A DNA stretch of 40,201 nt from Lautropia sp. (GTDB taxonomy: Bacteria > Pseudomonadota > Gammaproteobacteria > Burkholderiales > Burkholderiaceae_E). Each line of letters begins with the position of its first letter. Position 1 is the first letter of the stretch. Shown here in pieces: positions 9,183 to 16,710 of the stretch. The position numbers and the translations under genes were made by a program. The notes beneath the pieces are model-generated. The model did not search any database and was not told the origin of the DNA. It saw nothing but the letters and a program-made list of their open reading frames with translations. The DNA lies in contig JAUNHU010000014.1 in NCBI GenBank assembly GCA_030523825.1, positions 1-40,201 of the forward strand. Reading direction: 5' to 3'.

Positions 9183-9245
9183 GCAGGAAGGGCAGCGACC
9201 CTTCCTGCGTTGTTGTGCAGCGGGGCGCCATGTGCGCCCCTTTTT
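9183..9245 (+). terminator. double hairpin terminator after operon A
   Basis: A perfect 10-bp hairpin (GCAGGAAGGG, 9183-9192, with CCCTTCCTGC, 9199-9208) is followed by a second stem GGGGCGC (9222-9228) / GCGCCCC (9234-9240) and TTTTT (9241-9245). The second hairpin is the near copy of the one at 1532-1555. Confidence 0.92.
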
Positions 9246-9289
9246 CATGCGCGGTCTGCCTGTGCGCCATGTTGCGGGTGAAATCCCTC

Positions 9290-9305
9290 CGTGACCTGTT
9301 TCACG
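9290..9305 (+). promoter_or_regulatory. CRP/Vfr-like operator upstream of pilin operon B
   Basis: CGTGA-CCTGTT-TCACG is a perfect 5+5 palindrome with the CRP spacing and 8 of 10 consensus bases. It lies about 124 bases before the operon B fimT start, the same relative place as the site at 1604-1619 in operon A. A wider repeat GTGAAA/TTTCAC (9278-9283 / 9299-9304) overlaps it. Confidence 0.5.
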
Positions 9306-9346
9306 CCGGTCATGCGTGCGCCAGCCACCAGTAGTCGACCGTACAC

Positions 9347-9360
9347 CGCCTGTCTTGTTC
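9347..9360 (+). promoter_or_regulatory. conserved leader element, operon B copy
   Basis: CGCCTGTCTTGTTC pairs with the element at 1667-1680. It is retained between the two operons although the surrounding intergenic sequence has largely diverged. Confidence 0.4.
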
Positions 9361-9429
9361 ATGTTGAGAAAGGGCCGGAATGGCGTCAGTCTTCCGGCAT
9401 TCTCCCGATTCGACGCTGGAAGTGCGCTC

Positions 9430-9960
9430 ATGAGGCATCGCAGGAACATTCGCGGTTTCACGCTGGTGGAAATGATCGTGGTGATGGCGGTTTTCGGTGT
9501 CATTGCTGCGATTGCTGCGCCGAGCTTTCGTGATTTCGTGTTGCGGCGGGCAGTTTCCGCGCAGATCAGTGACCTGAGCGCTGCGCTGCGGCTTGCGCGC
9601 TCGGAAGCCATCAAGCGGGGCGGGCCGGTCACGCTCTGCCCCACGAGTAATGCGCATACGCCTTCTCCCACATGCGACGCCGGAAGCCAGTGGGGCAACG
9701 GCTACATGGTGCTGATCGACAACGGCACGGCGGCCAGCCAGTATCTGCGCGTGCAGCAGCGCTACGGAAACCAGAGCCACATTACGGCTGCGGCGGCGGG
9801 CCGGATCGTTTTCATGGGCAACGGCATCCTCAATCCTGCCTCGCCGCGCCAGTTTGCGTTCGGCCCCGGTGACACGGGGGCCGATGCTTCCAGGAGCGAG
9901 CTGGTTCGTACCGTCTGCATCAGTTCCACCGGAACCGTGAGCAATGGCGTCTGTCGCTGA
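9430..9960 (+). CDS. fimT: minor pilin FimT/FimU-GspH family, operon B
   Basis: A 176-residue paralogue of the operon A fimT, of the same length. The leader MRHRRNIRG precedes FTLVEMIVVMAVFGVIAAIAAPSFRDF, then RRAVSAQISDLSAALRLARSEAIKRG. The C-terminal VRTVCISSTG matches the operon A protein's RTMCLSSTG. The ATG at 9430 has GGAAG about 10 bases upstream and gives a normal prepilin leader; the frame opens earlier, at 9316. It is first in the second minor-pilin operon. The sequence has diverged mainly in the soluble domain, as expected if the two tip complexes are no longer interchangeable (inference). Confidence 0.88.
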   Translation: MRHRRNIRGFTLVEMIVVMAVFGVIAAIAAPSFRDFVLRRAVSAQISDLSAALRLARSEAIKRGGPVTLCPTSNAHTPSPTCDAGSQWGNGYMVLIDNGTAASQYLRVQQRYGNQSHITAAAAGRIVFMGNGILNPASPRQFAFGPGDTGADASRSELVRTVCISSTGTVSNGVCR

Positions 9961-9992
9961 GCCGGATGGCTTTGACACAAGGAAATATCTTC

Positions 9993-10622
9993 ATGTCGAT
10001 GAATCCTGATTCCAGAATCCGCGTACCTGTGATGTCGTTGCGGGGAAGGGGCCTGAACGCGGTCCGCATGCAGCAGGGCTCGGGTCTGATCGAGGTGCTG
10101 GTGGCGGTGGTGCTGCTCACCGTGGGCATGCTGTCGCTGCTGATGACGCAGACGAAAGCCGTCCAGTACGAGCGCAGTGCCGAACTGCGGGGCATGGCAC
10201 AGCAGCTTGCCGGAGGCTATGCCGACCGCATGCGCGCCAACAGCAAGGAGGTTGCCCGCTATGTGTTCAACACGGCTTACAACCCCGATCAGGCCGTGGG
10301 GGCGCCAGCAACGGATTGCGTGACGAGCAGATGCGACGCGGCCCAGATGGCGGCCTTCGATCTGAGCGAACTGCGCCAGGGGGCACGCAACGCGCTTCCG
10401 GGCGGGGATTTCTTCGTGGAAAGCCACGGTGGCAACCGCTACACGATCTGGACCGTCTGGCTGCAGCCAAGACAACTGGACACGCCGGTTTCCGGTTCGG
10501 GCTCGGTTGCTGCCACCAATGATCGCTACGAGGAAGACATGTCGTTCTCCGGGCGCTGTCCCGCGGCTCTCGGTACCTATAACCCCCGTCCGCAATGTCT
10601 GCCTCTGGGAGTGATGCTTTGA
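9993..10622 (+). CDS. pilV: minor pilin PilV, operon B
   Basis: A 209-residue PilV. The leader is about 29 residues, ending RMQQG, and is followed by SGLIEVLVAVVLLTVGMLSLLMTQTKAVQYERSAELRGMA. Position +1 is Ser rather than Phe, which prepilin peptidases tolerate, and Glu is kept at +5. The family segment AGGYADRMRANSKE and a cysteine-bearing C-terminus (CVTSRCDAA, GRCPAAL, PQCLPLGVML) match operon A. AAGGAAA lies 7 bases before the ATG at 9993, favouring it over the ATG at 9966. A 32-base gap separates it from fimT, unlike the overlap seen in operon A. Confidence 0.87.
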   Translation: MSMNPDSRIRVPVMSLRGRGLNAVRMQQGSGLIEVLVAVVLLTVGMLSLLMTQTKAVQYERSAELRGMAQQLAGGYADRMRANSKEVARYVFNTAYNPDQAVGAPATDCVTSRCDAAQMAAFDLSELRQGARNALPGGDFFVESHGGNRYTIWTVWLQPRQLDTPVSGSGSVAATNDRYEEDMSFSGRCPAALGTYNPRPQCLPLGVML

Positions 10623-10630
10623 AGAACGTG

Positions 10631-11587
10631 ATGAAAACGCCGATGCGGAAAAAGGCGCTGGCTTCCGGCATGCAGCAGGGCTTCTCGATGATCGAGATGC
10701 TGGTGTCGGTGGCCATCGGTCTGGTGGTAAGCGGTGCGGTGCTCTACACGGTGAGCGCCAGCCAGGTCAGCAGCCGCCATCAGGATGCGCAGGCCCGCAT
10801 GCACGATGCCGGCCAGATGGCGCTTGCGCAACTGTCGGAGCATGCACGGATGACCGGCTTCTGGGTGCCCACGTCGGAAGTGCTGGCAACCGACGGCCCG
10901 ATGTCGGGGCAGAGTCCGCTGCGGGGGTGCCGAAATGGTTTTATCGACCCGGGTGCCGACTGGGGGGCACTTAACTGCGCGGCCGGAACCGGCAATGATG
11001 CGCTGGCGCTGCGTTTTCAGGTGCATGGCTCGGGCCGGAACTGGGACTGCGCCGGCAACGAACTGACGAGCAACGCGATGCAGCTTGCTGCACAGCACAG
11101 CGGTGGGGCGACGACGCCTTCCCATCTGCTGCGCGACGAGGTGCAGGAGGTGTACTACGTGGCGAACTCGGCGTCCACGGGCAACCCGGCGCTGTTTTGC
11201 AGGACGCCATCGTCTGCCACGCCTGTCCAGCTGGTGGACAACGTCGATCGCTTCGAGGTGCGTTATGCCGTGGCCGATCCCAATCCGGAGGTGGGACAGC
11301 AGAACACGCCTTTTGACGTGAAGGCGCTCACGGGGGCTGCGGTTCGCTATCTGAGGGCAGACCAGATGGCAGCGTGCGATGTCAGCAGTGGCAAGGTGCC
11401 CGCCAACAGCTGGTGTTCGGTGGTTGGCATGCGCGTATGCCTGGTGTTGCGCACCGAAGATGGCATCAATGCCGAGCCTTCGCCCTGGCTGAACTGCGAA
11501 GGCGGAACTGTCAATGCAACCGACCGCCGCCATCGGCAGGCCTTCAATTCGGTGGTCACGATGAGAAACAGGGTGGTGATGCCATGA
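10631..11587 (+). CDS. pilW: minor pilin PilW, operon B
   Basis: A 318-residue PilW. The leader ends SGMQQG before FSMIEMLVSVAIGLVVSGAVLYTVSAS, followed by SSRHQDAQARMHDAGQMALAQLSEHARMTGFW. Cysteine-bearing segments RGCRNGF, LNCAAGT, NWDCAGNE, SWCSVVGMRVCLV and WLNCEGG align with the operon A protein, as does VDNVDRFEVRYAV. It lacks the Gly/Ser/Thr-rich tail of that copy. The start is uncertain: ATG at 10631, GTG at 10628, or TTG at 10619, the last of which would overlap the pilV stop. Confidence 0.86.
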   Translation: MKTPMRKKALASGMQQGFSMIEMLVSVAIGLVVSGAVLYTVSASQVSSRHQDAQARMHDAGQMALAQLSEHARMTGFWVPTSEVLATDGPMSGQSPLRGCRNGFIDPGADWGALNCAAGTGNDALALRFQVHGSGRNWDCAGNELTSNAMQLAAQHSGGATTPSHLLRDEVQEVYYVANSASTGNPALFCRTPSSATPVQLVDNVDRFEVRYAVADPNPEVGQQNTPFDVKALTGAAVRYLRADQMAACDVSSGKVPANSWCSVVGMRVCLVLRTEDGINAEPSPWLNCEGGTVNATDRRHRQAFNSVVTMRNRVVMP

Positions 11588-12198
11588 TGATGCGCGCAAT
11601 GAACGACCGGGCCCTGGTGCTGGCAGGCCCCGCCGGACAGCGGGGCGGCGTGATGCTGCTGGCCCTGATCATGATGGCGGTGCTGGTGATTGGCGCCACG
11701 GTGGCCGCCAAGCTGTCGATGAACAGTGACCGCGTGGCACACAACATGCGCGCACGGCAACTGGCGCTGGAATCGGCAGAGTCGGCACTGCGCTGGTGCG
11801 AGCGCCAGGTGTTCAACAGCCCGCAGGGCGTGCTGATGCTGTCGAGCGCCAACTACACCAGTCGGGATGACGAGTGGCTGGATCAGGCTTACTGGAATTC
11901 GCATGGCCTGAAGGTGCCGCTTGCCGAGGTGAACCTGAGAAGGACCATGTCTGCCACGCATCAGCCGGTGTGCCTGGTCAGGCACTTCACGCTGGAGGAG
12001 TGGCGCGAGCTTTATCCGCCGGTGTCCGGCTCGGTCACGGTCGAATCGAAAGGTTATGATCCGAAGCACTTCATGTTCTACCGGATCACCGCCCGGGGCT
12101 ATAGCCCCGATTACCAGCCGTCTTCCGATCCGGCCCTGCCACGGAACATTCGCGGTGCGGTGGCCCAGGTGCAGACGATGATCCGTTCGATCCAGTGA
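11584..12198 (+). CDS. pilX: minor pilin PilX, operon B
   Basis: A 204-residue PilX paralogue. The N-terminus has three consecutive ATG codons (11584, 11587, 11590), the first overlapping the pilW stop as ATGA. The leader ends GPAGQRG before the hydrophobic helix GVMLLALIMMAVLVIGATVAAKLS, with no Glu at +5, as in the operon A copy. NSDRVAHNMRARQLALESAESALRWCE, CLVRHFTLEEWRELYP and YRITARGYSPDY are the conserved landmarks. The reading frame extends far upstream inside pilW, but that extension is out of frame with pilW and is not coding. Confidence 0.85.
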   Translation: MMMRAMNDRALVLAGPAGQRGGVMLLALIMMAVLVIGATVAAKLSMNSDRVAHNMRARQLALESAESALRWCERQVFNSPQGVLMLSSANYTSRDDEWLDQAYWNSHGLKVPLAEVNLRRTMSATHQPVCLVRHFTLEEWRELYPPVSGSVTVESKGYDPKHFMFYRITARGYSPDYQPSSDPALPRNIRGAVAQVQTMIRSIQ

Positions 12199-12241
12199 GC
12201 ATCTCCATCATGAAAACAGGCTATCGGGCAAAGGAGGGGGC

Positions 12242-12670
12242 ATGAAACGGATGCAGGGTTTCACGCTGATCGAGATCATGGTCACGCTGCTGATCGTGAG
12301 CATTCTGGCCAGCATCGCAGTACCCATGTATGGCGACTATGTGCGGCGTGCCAACCGCAACGAGATGAAGGCGGTGATGATGGAGGCCGAGCAGTTCATG
12401 CAGCGTTTCTATTCGGCCAACGACGCCTATGACAGGAATCGTGGTGGCAATCCGGTGGAGCTGCCGCCCTCGATGCGTCAGTCGCCCCGAACCGGCACGG
12501 CGCGCTATGCAATCAACATCGAGCGGGCCACGGCCGGCGAGTTCGTGCTGGTAGCCAGCTTCACCCGTGGCAACGAAGACCCCTGTGGCGAGTTTCGCAT
12601 CGACCACACCGGCAGACGGATGCTGGGGCCCAATGCCACGGCACAGAAGATTGCCGAATGCTGGCGATGA
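12242..12670 (+). CDS. pilE: type IV pilin-like minor pilin (PilE/ComP family), operon B
   Basis: A 142-residue pilin with a very short leader (MKRMQG) before FTLIEIMVTLLIVSILASIAVPMYGDYVRRANRNEMKAVMMEAEQF. It shares MQRFYSANDAYDRNR and VELPPSMRQSPRTGTARYAI with the operon A pilin. Two cysteines (DPCGEF, AECWR) likely form the C-terminal loop. A strong AAAGGAGG site lies directly before the ATG, in a 43-base gap after pilX, so this gene is probably translated independently, unlike its operon A counterpart, which overlaps pilX. Confidence 0.87.
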   Translation: MKRMQGFTLIEIMVTLLIVSILASIAVPMYGDYVRRANRNEMKAVMMEAEQFMQRFYSANDAYDRNRGGNPVELPPSMRQSPRTGTARYAINIERATAGEFVLVASFTRGNEDPCGEFRIDHTGRRMLGPNATAQKIAECWR

Positions 12671-12734
12671 GCGTGGCAGGGAAGGGCAGGCAGATGTTTC
12701 TGGGATTCATCATTTCAAGCAACTGAAGACGATC

Positions 12735-15700
12735 ATGATTTCTTCAAGACAATTTCGTGCCACAGCGATGTTCACGCATTCGCCGGGCTGGCGGGTGGTG
12801 GCAGCTGCAGCATTCCTGATGTCCTGCGCGACGCTTTCGGGGCAGGCTCATGCCGCGATGGCACAGCAGTCGCTGATCGTGAAGGACCCCGGCATCATCG
12901 AGCCGAACATCATGTACACCATCGACGATTCCGGCTCGATGGCATACAACCACCTGCCCGACAGCGAATTGCCCGATCAGTCGTTCGTCTTCCATCCGAA
13001 GGAGCCGAGGGCCGGCGACTACGTCTGGTACATCCAGGGGGTGCTGGCCACCAATGACAGCAACCTGCTGGGCGCGCGCCGGCGTGCACCTGCGGTGAAC
13101 AAGGCTTACTACAACCCGGAAGTGCGCTATCTGCCGTGGGTGGACGCCAAGGGCAACAACATGCCCAACGCAAACCCGAAACAGGCGATCTTCCATGTGG
13201 GCCATCCCAGATTCGGCAATACCTACGTCAATCTCGAAGGCGAGGTCGAGCTGAACGGTGAGGGGGTTTGCATCTCCTGGCGTGCAGACTTCGACAACCG
13301 CGCCGGTCTGTGTCCGGTTGATCGTTCGGTTACGAAGATAAAACCGGCCACTTATTACGAGTTCGACTGGCCGGGCAAACATGCCAGCCCGCCCACCGAA
13401 CCGACCGAAGCCGACAAGATGGAGATTGGCAATTACAAGCGGGTGTCGATTGCCGATGCGGCGAGCTTCGTGCGCGGGGAAAAACGGGATGACTGTGCGC
13501 AGAAAAGCGGCAAGGGCTACATCTGCACGCAGGCCGAGGAATACCAGAACTTTGCCAACTGGTATCAGTTTCACCGCACGCGGATGCACATCGCCATTGC
13601 GGCCAGTGGCCGGGCATTTTCGGGCCAGCCCGAGCATCTGCGCATTGGCTATGGCCGCATCAACAAGCTGGACAGAACGGACGTGGATGGCGGGCGGCAT
13701 GCCGTGGTGGAGCGTGGGGTGCGCCGTTTTGCCGGAGCCGAGCGCGAGCAGTTCCTGACCTGGCTGAATGGCGTCAAGGCAGAAGGTTACACGCCGTTGG
13801 TGAACGCCATGCTTGAAGTGGGCCGGTATTACAAGCGAACCGACGCCCTGGGGCCGTGGAGCAATGCCCCCGGCAAGGGCTCGAAGGGCAAGGATCTGAG
13901 CTGCCGCCGCTCCTATCATGTCATCATGACGGACGGGAAATACAACTTCCGTGATCCGGTCCGGAAGGAAGATTATGACCTGGAGTCGGACAGCCGTCGT
14001 GGCCCGAGCATTACTGACAAGACAGGTACCCGCACCTACGAATATGTGCCGCAGAATCCGTACCAGAGTCCGGCACGTGGCACGCTGGCCGACTACGCCA
14101 TGGATCTGTGGAAGAACGACCTGCATCCTGGCCTGGACAACAACGTGCCGACCGATGCGGGCAACCCGGCTTTCTGGCAGCACGTATCCACCTACACGAT
14201 GAGCTTTGGCCTGAGCAGCGGCCTGAACCCGGATACCGATCTGAACGCACTCAAGACCGGTGCGAAGCAGTGGCCCAATCCGGTCGAGCTCTGGAGCAAC
14301 GACCCCATCGACGACCTCTGGCATGCTGCCGTCAATTCGCGCGGCGAGTATGTGAACGTGCAGGAGGGCACGGGCTTTCTCAGCCGCATCGAGCAGATTC
14401 TGGGTGATATCGTTGGCAAGATGGGCAACACGGCCGGGCTCGCCGTCAGTTCCCATTCGCTGCAGGCCGGCAACGTGAAGTTCGTGCCTTCCTTCGTGAC
14501 ACGTGAATGGACCGGCAACGTGACGGCCTATGACATGGGGCCCGATGGCAAGCAGCACAACGAGCTGTGGAGCGCCGCCAACATGATGCCGCCAGTTGCC
14601 AGCCGCAACCTGTACGCAGGAACCGGGCTTACGGCCGGCGGCTCGCAGAAATCCGTGGCCCTGCAGTGGGGCAGTCTGCGGGACGATGCGAAGAACGAGA
14701 TGCTGACGCAGGCTGGTCTGGCTGCAGCAGACGGCCCTGGCCTGGTGAACTGGATGCGCGGTGATCAGTCCCGTGAATCCGTCTTTCGTCGCCGTCGCGT
14801 GGGCCAGATCATCGGTCATATCGTGAATTCGTCGCCGGTGTATGTGGGTGCGGCCATCGACCGGGGTTATCGCTTCCTGCCGGAAACCTTCGGTGCGGGC
14901 AGGGCGGATTCCGGTCGGGGCAGCTATCGTGCCTACGTGAACGCCAAGAAGGCCGGTGCCAGTCGTCCGGGGCTCGTCTTCGTGGGTAGCAACAGCGGCG
15001 TGCTGCATGCTTTCGACGGGAAGACCGGCAAGGAAGTGTATGGCTTCGTGCCGCGTGCGGTACTGGGCGAGATGGCTCGTTCGTCGCGCAAGGACTTCCA
15101 GCAGCGCTTCCTGATGGATGGCCCGCTGGTGGAGCGTGATGCCTTCTGGGACGGCAAGTGGAACAACGTGCTGGTCGGCACCACGGGTGCCGGTCCGCGT
15201 GCGGTCTTTGCCCTCAATGTGCAGGACACCCGGGAGAGCGCGCTGAATGCCAATACGGTGTTGTGGGAGCTGAACGCTTCCTCGCAGCCTGAACTCGGTC
15301 ATGTGCTGTCGGCACCCGAAGTGGGCGTGCTGCGCGATGGCACCTGGGTGGCGGTGTTTGGCAATGGCTATGAAAGCCAGTCGGGTGAAGCGCGTCTGTT
15401 CGTCGTGAACCTGAAGACTGGCGAAGTGATGGCGAATCTGAACGCGGGCAAGGGCAAGGGTACTGCGCCCAATGGTCTGGGTGGCGTCACGCTGGTGAAG
15501 GACGGCATGCAGGTGATTACGGCAGCCTACGCCGGCGACCTGAAGGGCAATGTCTGGAAGTTTGATCTGGCCTCTGCCGACCGGTCGAAATGGCAGGTGG
15601 GTCTTGGCCGGAAGGCACTGTTCACCACAAAGGACGAACGTCCGATTACCGCGGCACCCACGACGGTGGCGCACCCCGGTGGTGGCGTGATGGTGCTGGT

Positions 15701-16433
15701 GGGCACGGGCAAGCTCTTTGAGGAAGGTGACGAGAAGACTACCGACATGCAGTCCGTTTATGGTCTGTGGGACAAGGACATGCTGAAGGTGGATGGCCAG
15801 GGCAATCATTTCTGGGAAGGCGGCACCAGCATTCTCGACAACCAGATCCAGTCGCATCGGTCGAGCCTGATCCGCCGGGGGGCCTTTGCCACGATCGTTG
15901 CCAGCCCGATGAACTGGACCACCATGCGTGGATGGCACCTGGAGCAGAACATGATGGGCATCCGGGGCCAACGCCTGATTGCTGCACCGCAGATGGTGAC
16001 AGGCCTGGTGCTGTTCGAGACGATGAACCCGGTGCTGAGCAAGGAAGACGCCGATGACATCTGTCTGACCCGTGTCGTTGCACCGGCCTTCAACCTGCTG
16101 CTGGACCCGCTGACCGGCGCCATGCCCACGGGCAAGGTGTTCGACACCAACCGCGACCGGCGTCTGGATGGTGGGGATGACGCCATCGGTGGCTGGAAGG
16201 TGAATGGCTGGACCGGGCGTTCGGTGGTGCTGACCGAAGCCCCGGCTGCACCGTGCACCACCGGACCCTGCGCGTCGGCCACGCAGCAGCAGCCGCTTCA
16301 GAAGATCTGTCCGGCCGGCTGGCTGACCAACAGCCTGTTGAGCGCGAACGGCAATGAAGATGTCTGCGTGAAGATTCCGCCGGCCTCGCGCTGGTGGTGG
16401 CGGGAGATGGACGCGATGAAGCAAAAGCCCTGA
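12735..16433 (+). CDS. pilY1: PilY1 tip-associated adhesin, copy B
   Basis: A 1232-residue PilY1 paralogue. The signal peptide (residues 1 to about 40, ending GQAHA) precedes KDPGIIEPNIMYTIDDSGSM; the MIDAS-type DDSGSM is at 64-69. Landmarks follow copy A: NFANWYQFHRTRMHIAIAASG, HVIMTDGKYNF, DDLWHAAVNSRGEYVNVQEG, RGD at 675-677, GSNSGVLHAFDGKTGKEVYGF, GDLKGNVWKFDLAS. The calcium-type loop starts at D1137 (DTNRDRRLDGGDD), and the end has four cysteines and RWWWREMDAM. It is about 110 residues shorter than copy A; several inserts, for example around residues 440-480 of copy A, are absent. It follows pilE by 64 bases with GAAGA upstream of the ATG. Its expected partners are the operon B minor pilins. 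Confidence 0.9.
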   Translation: MISSRQFRATAMFTHSPGWRVVAAAAFLMSCATLSGQAHAAMAQQSLIVKDPGIIEPNIMYTIDDSGSMAYNHLPDSELPDQSFVFHPKEPRAGDYVWYIQGVLATNDSNLLGARRRAPAVNKAYYNPEVRYLPWVDAKGNNMPNANPKQAIFHVGHPRFGNTYVNLEGEVELNGEGVCISWRADFDNRAGLCPVDRSVTKIKPATYYEFDWPGKHASPPTEPTEADKMEIGNYKRVSIADAASFVRGEKRDDCAQKSGKGYICTQAEEYQNFANWYQFHRTRMHIAIAASGRAFSGQPEHLRIGYGRINKLDRTDVDGGRHAVVERGVRRFAGAEREQFLTWLNGVKAEGYTPLVNAMLEVGRYYKRTDALGPWSNAPGKGSKGKDLSCRRSYHVIMTDGKYNFRDPVRKEDYDLESDSRRGPSITDKTGTRTYEYVPQNPYQSPARGTLADYAMDLWKNDLHPGLDNNVPTDAGNPAFWQHVSTYTMSFGLSSGLNPDTDLNALKTGAKQWPNPVELWSNDPIDDLWHAAVNSRGEYVNVQEGTGFLSRIEQILGDIVGKMGNTAGLAVSSHSLQAGNVKFVPSFVTREWTGNVTAYDMGPDGKQHNELWSAANMMPPVASRNLYAGTGLTAGGSQKSVALQWGSLRDDAKNEMLTQAGLAAADGPGLVNWMRGDQSRESVFRRRRVGQIIGHIVNSSPVYVGAAIDRGYRFLPETFGAGRADSGRGSYRAYVNAKKAGASRPGLVFVGSNSGVLHAFDGKTGKEVYGFVPRAVLGEMARSSRKDFQQRFLMDGPLVERDAFWDGKWNNVLVGTTGAGPRAVFALNVQDTRESALNANTVLWELNASSQPELGHVLSAPEVGVLRDGTWVAVFGNGYESQSGEARLFVVNLKTGEVMANLNAGKGKGTAPNGLGGVTLVKDGMQVITAAYAGDLKGNVWKFDLASADRSKWQVGLGRKALFTTKDERPITAAPTTVAHPGGGVMVLVGTGKLFEEGDEKTTDMQSVYGLWDKDMLKVDGQGNHFWEGGTSILDNQIQSHRSSLIRRGAFATIVASPMNWTTMRGWHLEQNMMGIRGQRLIAAPQMVTGLVLFETMNPVLSKEDADDICLTRVVAPAFNLLLDPLTGAMPTGKVFDTNRDRRLDGGDDAIGGWKVNGWTGRSVVLTEAPAAPCTTGPCASATQQQPLQKICPAGWLTNSLLSANGNEDVCVKIPPASRWWWREMDAMKQKP

Positions 16434-16464
16434 TGGTCTGATCCGCAGGGCAGGCCCTTGGTGC

Positions 16465-16505
16465 GGCCGCCGATCATCTGCATGCAGGTGGCCGGCGGCC
16501 GTTTT
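16465..16505 (+). terminator. possible terminator between pilY1-B and pilY1-C
   Basis: GGCCGCCG (16465-16472) pairs perfectly with CGGCGGCC (16493-16500) around a 20-base loop that itself holds the palindrome CTGCATGCAG, followed by GTTTTCG. The tail is short, so termination may be partial. Confidence 0.5.
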
Positions 16506-16710
16506 CGTTGTGTGCGTGTCGAAAGGCTTACGTCTGTCGGTCTCGTCTGCTGCCTGTCGCGTCGGGGCGTGGGCCGCCGCGGAAGGGGAGTAGGCTGGAA
16601 GGAATGTGCCCGGCGAGTGTCGGGGCAATTCTCTTTGTGGATGTCGCTGCGCCCAGCGCGTTGTGATGTCTGCCTGTTTTTTCTTGCTCTCTGTTCCAGG
16701 AAGGCGTTTC

